From: Luteolibacter flavescens | Lineage (GTDB): Bacteria; Verrucomicrobiota; Verrucomicrobiia; Verrucomicrobiales; Akkermansiaceae | DNA length: 64,000 nt | Direction of reading: 5' to 3' | Assembly: GCF_025950085.1 (NCBI RefSeq) | Contig: NZ_JAPDDS010000015.1 | Span: forward strand, 1-64,000 | Part shown: positions 58,141 to 64,000 of the stretch, in pieces | How the letters are laid out: every line of letters starts with the position of its first letter | Numbering within the stretch: the stretch's first letter is position 1 | Translations under genes and position numbers: made by a program | Notes under the pieces: model-generated | Database searches by the model: none | What the model was told of the DNA's origin: nothing | Seen by the model: the letters and a program-made list of their open reading frames with translations, nothing else

Positions 58141-59556
58141 ATGTCCCTCCCGTACCGCATTGCCATCCACTGGCACCGCCGCGACTTGCGGATCCTCGAT
58201 AATACCGCCCTCCACCACGCTGCGAACAGCGCCGGGGCCGTGATCCCCGCCTACATCCTGAGCGGGTGGAAAAAACGGCATCTCTGGACGGGGGAAAAGC
58301 GCCAGGCCTTCCTCTGCCGCTGCCTGGAGTCGCTGGCGAAAAATCTGGAGTCCATCGGTGGGCGTCTGACCGTCCGCGCCGGAACTGCCGAGGCTGAGCT
58401 GGAAAATTTGGCAAAGGAGACGGGCGCGGAGGCGATTTTTTACAATCGCGACCCGGATCCCTTTGGCAGGGAGGCGGAGAAGCGGGTGGAAGCGATGGCC
58501 GCGCGGCTGGGAATCGCCTGCCACGCGCATCAGGACGTCACCCTGCACGGTCCGACCGAGGTGCTGACCCAGGATGGGAAGCCGTATCGCGCTTACACCC
58601 CGTATTCGAAGAATTGGCTGTCGCTGGAGAAGCCGCAGCCTCTGCCAAAGCCCAAGGCGCTCCACACGCCGCCGGGGATCACCTCGCTGCCGCTGCCGGA
58701 CAATTCCCACTGGGGACTGGCCGAGCCGGAGGCGGAGATCATCGAGGCGGGCGAGCGGGCGGCGCTGGCCCGGCTGAAGACGGCGGTGACGGAGCGGCTC
58801 GGTACTTATGAGGAGACGCGGGACTTCCCCGCCGTGGCCGGGACCTCGCGGCTGTCTCAGGACCTGCGCTTCGGCCTCATTTCCCCGCGCACCGCGTATA
58901 TAAAGACCGTGGAGGCGATGGCCGCCACCCGCTCGGCGAAGGCCAAAGGCAGCATGGAGAAGTACATCAAGGAGCTCGCCTGGCGGGAATTCTACATGGC
59001 GATCCTCTGGCACTTCCCGAATGTGCTGGAGGAGGAATTCAATCCCGACTGGCGCGGGCTGTGGTGGGCGGAGCCGGACGAGAAATTCGAAGCGTGGAAA
59101 GAAGGCCGCACCGGCTTCCCCATCGTGGATGCCGGCATGCGCGAGCTGGTCGCCACCGGCCACATGCACAACCGGGTTCGGATGATCACGGCGATGTTTC
59201 TCACGAAGGACCTGCACGTGGACTGGCGGCTCGGGGAGCAATTCTTCCTCCAGCACCTGGTGGACGGGGAGATCGCATCAAACAACGGCGGCTGGCAATG
59301 GAGCGCGGGCACCGGGGCGGACGCCGCACCCTACTTCCGCATCCAGAATCCCTGGTCGCAGGCGAAACGCTACGACCCGGACGGCACCTACACGAAGCGC
59401 TGGCTGCCGGAGCTGGCAAAGGTCCCCGCGGAAAAACTTCTCGAGCCGCCGAAGAACAACCTGCCCCTCGCCCCCGGCTATCCCCTGCCCTGCGTGGATC
59501 ACGCTGCCGAGCGGGACCGCACGCTGGCGATCTTCAAGAAGCACCGGGCGCGATGA
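58141..59556 (+). CDS. phrB: Deoxyribodipyrimidine photolyase (class I CPD type)
   Basis: It repairs UV-induced pyrimidine dimers with blue light. The 471-residue flavoprotein has the N-terminal antenna domain (IHWHRRDLRILDNTALHHAA), the FAD-binding domain with LAWREFYMAILWHFPNVLEE, GRTGFPIVDAGMRELVATGH, MHNRVRMITAMFLTKDLHVD and NNGGWQWSAGTGADAAPYFR. These are class I photolyase signatures; a cryptochrome role cannot be excluded. It overlaps the following small membrane gene by 4 bp. Confidence 0.95.
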   Translation: MSLPYRIAIHWHRRDLRILDNTALHHAANSAGAVIPAYILSGWKKRHLWTGEKRQAFLCRCLESLAKNLESIGGRLTVRAGTAEAELENLAKETGAEAIFYNRDPDPFGREAEKRVEAMAARLGIACHAHQDVTLHGPTEVLTQDGKPYRAYTPYSKNWLSLEKPQPLPKPKALHTPPGITSLPLPDNSHWGLAEPEAEIIEAGERAALARLKTAVTERLGTYEETRDFPAVAGTSRLSQDLRFGLISPRTAYIKTVEAMAATRSAKAKGSMEKYIKELAWREFYMAILWHFPNVLEEEFNPDWRGLWWAEPDEKFEAWKEGRTGFPIVDAGMRELVATGHMHNRVRMITAMFLTKDLHVDWRLGEQFFLQHLVDGEIASNNGGWQWSAGTGADAAPYFRIQNPWSQAKRYDPDGTYTKRWLPELAKVPAEKLLEPPKNNLPLAPGYPLPCVDHAAERDRTLAIFKKHRAR

Positions 59557-59957
59557 ATAATCCCCGTCTAGGTTCTACCGTGTTGAGATACCTCGCCATG
59601 GCGGGCTCGGGGCTGCTCCTGACAATCTCGGTGGCCCATGGTCCCGGACGCGGCCTGTCTCTGGTCGAGGCGGGAAATACCGGGCTCGGCCTGCTCGTCA
59701 CGGCCACCTACGCGCTCATCCTCTGCGGGGCCACCATCATCACCCGTGCTCCCCGGTCCGGGATGATCTTCCTGCTGCTCGGCCTGGTTGCCCGCTGCGC
59801 GATGGAGTTGAAGCTCTCATGGGCGCGTGTGTGGTGGGACTCGGAGAAGATCCCCGAATTGACCGGCGCGATCGCACTCCTCTACCTGCTCGATTTCATC
59901 GCCCCCGCCCTGCTGGCCCTCGATTCCCGGCACCTGCTCCGGCAGAGGCCAATTTGA
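59553..59957 (+). CDS. Small four-helix membrane protein
   Basis: The 134-residue protein has about four hydrophobic segments (LRYLAMAGSGLLLTISVAHG, LGLLVTATYALILCGATIIT, GMIFLLLGLVARCAMELKLS, LTGAIALLYLLDFIAPALLA). Family not recognised. The ATGA overlap with phrB suggests co-translation, but a functional link is not shown. It converges on the protease-like gene. Confidence 0.75.
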   Translation: MNNPRLGSTVLRYLAMAGSGLLLTISVAHGPGRGLSLVEAGNTGLGLLVTATYALILCGATIITRAPRSGMIFLLLGLVARCAMELKLSWARVWWDSEKIPELTGAIALLYLLDFIAPALLALDSRHLLRQRPI

Positions 59958-59963
59958 GCCAGG

Positions 59964-60962
59964 TCACTTCGCCTGCGACATCAGGCGCTCGGCGATGCTT
60001 TTCAGCTCGCTGGCGGGGATGGCAAAGGTTTCGCAGCGGGTCGCGCGGGCGATGTTCATGCCGAGGCAGCCGCCGTCGAGATTCAGCACCGGGCCGCCGA
60101 TGGAGGAGGCATTCGCGATGATGTCGTGCTGGATCACCTTCGGGAAACCGCTGCGGCGCTTGGAAAAGGCACCGCTCATCATGTCATTCCGGGTGACCTC
60201 CTCGCCGAAGACGTCGGACCGGCCCTTGAGCTCCACCTTCAGCTCCTTCTTCTCCCCCGCGCGCTCGATGGTCAGGGTGACCTCGTCGCCGACGTGATAC
60301 TCGCCGATGAGCTCGGCGAGGCCTTCGGTGCCGGTGATCTCGTCGCCGTCCAGCAGCAGGAGCACGTCGTCCTTCGTCACACCGGCGGTGGCCGAGCCGC
60401 TTTTTTCCGCCACTTCGGTGACGACGAGCTTCTTGTCCTTTTCCTCGAAGCTCACGCCGAGCACGGGGCCGCCCGCATGGGGGATCTCGCGCGCATTCGC
60501 GGCGATGATGCCGACCTGCACGCGGCGCAGGCTCCGCGAGGTCGCGCCATTCGCCACGACCCAAGTGCCGCGAGGGGGCTCCGCCTGATCGAGCAAGAGC
60601 CGCACGGGAGTCAGCCCCTCGGCCGGGATTTTCAGCAGCGCCACATCCCATGTGGGATCGGTGGAGATGAGTTGCGGCTCGGGATACGCCTTCTTGCCGA
60701 CGATGATGGAAAGGTCGCTCGCATCGCCGATCTCGCTGGCCTTCGTGAGGATGTAGCCATCGGCGGACATCACCGTGCCGTAGGCGATTTCCTTCCGGCC
60801 GCGCTGGATCACCGCGCTGGAGTCCTGCAGCACCGCGCGCACGGAATCGAAGGCCGACTGCACGGACTGGCCGTTCGTCCGGTAGGCGGTTTCCAGCGTC
60901 TGGGCGGCGGAGGCCATCCCGGTGGCCAGGAGGAGGACGGCGGCGATGGATCTGGCGTTCAC
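59964..60962 (-). CDS. HtrA-like pseudo-protease with PDZ domain inside the protease fold
   Basis: The 332-residue secreted protein (signal: NARSIAAVLLLATGMASAAQ) has the trypsin-like halves, but the catalytic positions are changed. GYILTKASEIGD carries Ser (S76) where active HtrA has His. DPTWDVALLKI keeps Asp (D106). ASSIGGPVLNLDG has Ile (I288) instead of the nucleophile Ser. A PDZ-like domain (about 165-245) lies between the Asp and the Ser positions rather than after the protease. A scaffold role is inferred. The start is a GTG at 60962; GTG 60980 is possible. It follows an active homologue by 7 bp. Confidence 0.82.
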   Translation of the reverse strand: MNARSIAAVLLLATGMASAAQTLETAYRTNGQSVQSAFDSVRAVLQDSSAVIQRGRKEIAYGTVMSADGYILTKASEIGDASDLSIIVGKKAYPEPQLISTDPTWDVALLKIPAEGLTPVRLLLDQAEPPRGTWVVANGATSRSLRRVQVGIIAANAREIPHAGGPVLGVSFEEKDKKLVVTEVAEKSGSATAGVTKDDVLLLLDGDEITGTEGLAELIGEYHVGDEVTLTIERAGEKKELKVELKGRSDVFGEEVTRNDMMSGAFSKRRSGFPKVIQHDIIANASSIGGPVLNLDGGCLGMNIARATRCETFAIPASELKSIAERLMSQAK

Positions 60963-60969
60963 CAGGTGT

Positions 60970-61965
60970 TTAGCGTTCACCAAGTCGCAGGGTGAGGGTT
61001 TCGGTCTTGCCGTCGCGGAGCAGTTCCAGGGCCACCCGGTCGTCCGGGGCCTTTTCCTTTAGCAGGTCCTGGAATTGCTCCTTCGTCTTGAGTTCCACAC
61101 CGTCCATTTTCAAAACGATGTCGCCGGACTTGAGGCCGGCCTTCTCGGCGGGCGATTCGCGGCCGACCTTGTCGATGCTGAGCCCGCCTTCCGCGCGCGG
61201 CAGGGTGCCGATACCGAGGAAGCCCTTCCCCTTTTCCGGCTTTTTCGCGAAGGGACCCTCGCCGACGAATTCACTCTTCTGCATCGCGTCCCAGTTCTTC
61301 AGGAACTCGCGCACGGGCACGTGCATGTTTTCCTGCGTGCGCTGGCCCACGCGCGAGTGGATGCCGATGAGCTTGCCATTCAGGTCAAAGAGCGGGCCGC
61401 CGGAGTCCCCGCCGATGAGCGAGCAGTCCGACTGCACCGTCGAGTCCTTCACCTGCACCAGCCGGCCGAGGCGGACATTCACCCCGCGCTCCTTGTCAAA
61501 GCCGCCGGAGTGCCCGAGCGAGTAAACCCAGTCGCCAAGGTGGGCGGAGTCCTCGCGGTCGATCTCCACATACGGCCAGGTGCCAGGCTCGGTGATGCGC
61601 GCCATGGCGGCGTCGGTGGTGGAAATGAGGCCCATCGACTCGGCCTTCGCTTTCCGGCCGTCTTCAAAGATCACGGTGAATTCCTTCCCCACGCCGCCGG
61701 TGACGTGCGCGGCGGTGAGGATGAGCCCGTCCGCGCTGACCACCACGCCGCTGCCGGAGCCATCGCCGAGGTCGATGCACACGGTGGCTTTCCGCGCCGC
61801 AGGCAGGGAGTCCGTCACGTGCTTCTGGATCACCTCCAGGTCGTGGCGGTTTTCCGGCACCTTCTTGTCATTGATATAGGGGCGCGCCGCGTCCGCCCGC
61901 GAGGGGGACAGCAAGAGCAAACCGGTGAGTGCGCCGAACAGCAGGCCAGAGGGAAAATCCATCAT
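60970..61965 (-). CDS. HtrA/DegP-like S1C serine protease
   Basis: The 331-residue secreted protease has the intact triad: LTAAHVTGG (H87), STTDAAMARI (D118) and GGDSGGPLFDLNG (S188). It is followed by one PDZ domain (PRAEGGLSIDKVGRESPAEK, AGLKSGDIVLKMDGVELKTK). A signal peptide is present (LLFGALTGLLLLSPSRADA). HtrA proteases degrade or refold envelope proteins. Its 3' end lies next to the pseudo-protease start, so the two are probably made together; the gene before it encodes a methyltransferase. Confidence 0.92.
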   Translation of the reverse strand: MMDFPSGLLFGALTGLLLLSPSRADAARPYINDKKVPENRHDLEVIQKHVTDSLPAARKATVCIDLGDGSGSGVVVSADGLILTAAHVTGGVGKEFTVIFEDGRKAKAESMGLISTTDAAMARITEPGTWPYVEIDREDSAHLGDWVYSLGHSGGFDKERGVNVRLGRLVQVKDSTVQSDCSLIGGDSGGPLFDLNGKLIGIHSRVGQRTQENMHVPVREFLKNWDAMQKSEFVGEGPFAKKPEKGKGFLGIGTLPRAEGGLSIDKVGRESPAEKAGLKSGDIVLKMDGVELKTKEQFQDLLKEKAPDDRVALELLRDGKTETLTLRLGER

Positions 61966-61985
61966 TCCGGGAAACACCTCGCATT

Positions 61986-62627
61986 CTATGCAATCAAACC
62001 GGACTCCGCAACTCCGGGGTTCGCGCATCGCTCTAACACCGCCAGCCACTCCCGACCCTCCCGGCCGGGATACGCCCGCTCCGGCAGCCGGCCGCCGCGC
62101 AGCTCGAACCACGGGGCGAAGAGTGCCACGATCTCCTCGCGGCTGGTGCCAAAGGGCGGCCCGGCCTCCCGCTCCCCGGGGTCCCAGGGCGTGAGGAAAA
62201 ACACGCCGACGAGGTGCCCGCCGGGCGGCAGGATCTCCGCCATCGCCCGCACGTAGGCCGGGCGCATGGAGGGATCGATGGCGCAAAAGCACGTGTGCTC
62301 CCACACGGCGTCAAATTCACGACCCGCCCGCCAGTCCGCCGAGAAAAGATCCCCACAGACGTAGTCCTCCCCGCCCGCGGGCGGCTCCTGCCGGGCGCGC
62401 TCCACGGCGGCGGGCGAGAGATCCAGCCCGGTGGCCGGGATGCCATGGCGGGAGAGCAGCCGGACATCGTGCCCGCTGCCGCAGCCGGGCACCAGCACCC
62501 GGCGGGCGCGGTGCAGCTCGGTCGCGGTGGTCGCCCCGGCTTCCAGATACTCGGCCAGCGGGGGCGCGGCGTAGCCTTTTTCCCACGGCGTGTCGCCCTG
62601 TCGCCAGCGCTCGTCCCAGTCGGCCAT
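61986..62627 (-). CDS. SAM-dependent methyltransferase, thiopurine methyltransferase-like
   Basis: The 213-residue protein has the TPMT-like opening (ADWDERWRQGDTPWEKGYAA, PPLAEYLEAG), the SAM-binding loop RRVLVPGCGSGHDVRLLSRH, GLDLSPAAVERARQE, and EHTCFCAIDPSMRPAYVRAM. This is the bacterial TPMT/thiol-methyltransferase family (TehB-like substrate range); here the substrate is unknown. The ATG at 62627 is favoured over 62672. It follows the membrane TPM-like gene by 16 bp and leads into the protease pair. Confidence 0.9.
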   Translation of the reverse strand: MADWDERWRQGDTPWEKGYAAPPLAEYLEAGATTATELHRARRVLVPGCGSGHDVRLLSRHGIPATGLDLSPAAVERARQEPPAGGEDYVCGDLFSADWRAGREFDAVWEHTCFCAIDPSMRPAYVRAMAEILPPGGHLVGVFFLTPWDPGEREAGPPFGTSREEIVALFAPWFELRGGRLPERAYPGREGREWLAVLERCANPGVAESGLIA

Positions 62628-62643
62628 GATGATCTTCGTCGCC

Positions 62644-63663
62644 TCAGAGTCCGAGGTAGTCGGGCACGTCATTCCGCTGCGAGGACGGGGACTGCGTGGT
62701 GCTTCCGAAAGAAATCACAGCACCGATGCCCGCGGCATGCGCGCCACCGAGACGGGGCGCGACCTCGAAGACCGGGAAGCGGTGGCGCGTGCGGCTGCGG
62801 GCGAAGGCGAACACTCCCGCGAGGATCAGCACCGCCCCGCCCATGACGCCGGCCATCTGGCCGTACTGGGCACTCCACTCCTTTGCCTGCACCAGCATGG
62901 CAGGCTCGGGCTTCACCGCAGGCTCCTGCGATCTCGCACGGCGCGGCAGGGGTGAAGAGGCCGACTCGGTCACCAGCCCGGCGGCCCTTTCCATCCAGTA
63001 GATGCGGATGGAAAGCTGCACGCAGAATGCCTCGAGCTGGGCAAGCGCGTCCGGCTTCTCCAGCGCCTCCTCCACGGAGCTGATGAGTGCCCGCCGCTGC
63101 TCCACCGCCGGGACGGCATCGCTGAGCTGCGGGCTGACGTAGATGTCCGACTTCTGCGGCGCACCGAGGAAGTAATAGACCACCACCGCGGGCTTCCCCT
63201 CGGAGAAGAAGCGCTCGACGATCTCCTCCTCGCGCACTTCCGAGGGGATCACCTGGTGGCCGTCGAAGAGATACACGTAGAGGTCCACCTCCGAGTCGCT
63301 GGAGTGATACTTCAGGAAGCTCTCGCGGTCCCGCTCGTCCTTCGAACTGAGCAGGCCCTGCGGATCGACGATGAAGGTGGACGGGCGCTCGCCGAAGTAT
63401 TCTTCCAGATACTCCTCGGCCACCTCGGTCGAGGCCTTTTCCTTCTCGGCCAGCTCCTCCGCGGTCGGTTGCGGGACGTCCGGCGGATTCGCGGCGGCGT
63501 CCTCTTCCTCCGCATCCATGCCGAGCAGCATCAGGCCGGGCACGAATTCGCCCTTCTCCAGCGCCGCCTTGTCGGCGGCCTCCCACTCGGGGAGCGGCAG
63601 GGGCAGCTTCTGCGCGCCGGCAGCGAGGCCGGCGGAAAGGATCAGGCACGCGAGTGTCCTCAC
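62644..63663 (-). CDS. Membrane protein with TPM-like domain
   Basis: The 339-residue protein has a signal peptide (RTLACLILSAGLAAGA). An N-terminal acidic helix is followed by a TPM-like stretch (FIVDPQGLLSSKDERDRESF, SEVDLYVYLFDGHQVIPSEV), an EALEKPDALAQLEAF segment, one transmembrane helix near residue 270 (GVMGGAVLILAGVFAFA) and a C-terminal tail. TPM-domain proteins are thought to act in membrane-protein quality control. It begins at a GTG that overlaps the upstream gene's stop (GTGA). Confidence 0.7.
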   Translation of the reverse strand: MRTLACLILSAGLAAGAQKLPLPLPEWEAADKAALEKGEFVPGLMLLGMDAEEEDAAANPPDVPQPTAEELAEKEKASTEVAEEYLEEYFGERPSTFIVDPQGLLSSKDERDRESFLKYHSSDSEVDLYVYLFDGHQVIPSEVREEEIVERFFSEGKPAVVVYYFLGAPQKSDIYVSPQLSDAVPAVEQRRALISSVEEALEKPDALAQLEAFCVQLSIRIYWMERAAGLVTESASSPLPRRARSQEPAVKPEPAMLVQAKEWSAQYGQMAGVMGGAVLILAGVFAFARSRTRHRFPVFEVAPRLGGAHAAGIGAVISFGSTTQSPSSQRNDVPDYLGL

Positions 63664-64000
63664 GGGACCACCTCCGTCGTTTTCACCGGCGACTGGCGAT
63701 GCCCCTCGCGGATGCGGCGGGCGATCTCCCCGGTGCGCGGCGGCGGTGCCACCTTTCGCTCGAAGCGCTCCGGATCCCGGCGGGCCTGCGCGGCTCGCTT
63801 GCGGAGGATCTTCCCGAGCTGCTCGACCAGGCGCACCGTGCCATCCGCGAAGTGGCCCTCGAGGAAATAGGCATGCGCCCGGCTGAGGCAGACGAAGGTA
63901 TCCTCCTCGGTCAGGAAGGCATCGAGCTGGTAGCCCCAGGTCAGCGCGGCGGACTTCGCCTCGGGATCGATCACCAGCAGGATGCCCGCTTCATTCGGGC
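63660..64000 (-). CDS. TPM-domain protein fragment, truncated at the right window edge
   Basis: Only the C-terminal 112 or so residues are in the window; the frame stays open to base 64000. The visible part (NEAGILLVIDPEAKSAALTW, GYQLDAFLTEEDTFVCLSRA, HAYFLEGHFADGTVRLVEQL, GKILRKRAAQARRDPERFER) looks like the second half of a TPM-type domain with a basic C-terminal helix. It overlaps the next gene by 4 bp and is first in this leftward operon within view. A GTG at 63974 also exists, but coding probably begins outside the window. Confidence 0.65.
   Translation of the reverse strand, partial: PNEAGILLVIDPEAKSAALTWGYQLDAFLTEEDTFVCLSRAHAYFLEGHFADGTVRLVEQLGKILRKRAAQARRDPERFERKVAPPPRTGEIARRIREGHRQSPVKTTEVVP

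Overview
The window is GC-rich bacterial chromosome with no rRNA, tRNA, phage or CRISPR locus that I could find. The gene complement suggests a Gram-negative Verrucomicrobiota bacterium, most likely near Luteolibacter/Haloferula/Verrucomicrobium. The reasons are an outer membrane (TonB-dependent receptor, autotransporter barrel), menaquinone genes, very proline/alanine-rich membrane proteins, pseudopilin-like proteins, gene starts without clear Shine-Dalgarno sequences, and long intergenic regions full of hairpin repeats. The assignment is inference; no marker gene was searched.

Layout: 0-5 kb holds a broken LysR-type regulator, a MITE-like repeat, a halogenase-like flavoprotein, murI and a 1.1-kb repeat cluster. 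5-13 kb carries an FAD/NAD protein, a second repeat cluster, the Sua5-type t6A enzyme, aroK, a GspG-like secreted protein, purU, a bacterial nitric oxide synthase oxygenase and trxA. 13-18 kb has a proline-rich membrane protein followed by a 26-residue membrane peptide, DAHP synthase, a second MITE copy abutting a ParE-type toxin-antitoxin pair, and proS. 18-25 kb is dominated by a five-member paralogous family (one detached copy and four in tandem 7 bp apart) and two transglutaminases. 25-32 kb holds a Kef-type antiporter, pheS, a hypothetical gene, pheT and an ankyrin lipoprotein. 32-36 kb has two GNAT acetyltransferases, a divergent MFS/LysR pair and an orphan dehydrogenase E1-alpha. 36.3-40.6 kb is a molybdenum locus: ModE-like regulator, a perfect palindrome resembling a ModE box, a TonB-dependent receptor, a small molybdopterin-oxidoreductase-fold protein without a Moco cysteine, ModA and ModB.

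40.6-52 kb contains lipoproteins, a third degenerate repeat copy, a tiny RNase III-like protein, a PIN-PhoH ATPase and the menaquinone genes menH-menB and menA-menC-menE, separated by an autotransporter and an EF-hand protein. 52-58 kb contains small hypothetical genes, a pair of related membrane proteins, a large inverted repeat, rplQ and rpoA. 58-64 kb has an AP2-like small protein, a CPD photolyase, and a five-gene leftward cluster with two TPM-like proteins, a methyltransferase, an active HtrA-like protease and a pseudo-protease with an internal PDZ domain.

The most interesting signals are the molybdenum locus with a TonB receptor behind a ModE-type palindrome, the tandem 'PPQPPPD...DIKWPE' family, the MITE-like element whose ends supply stop codons of neighbouring genes, and the N-terminally short nitric oxide synthase.
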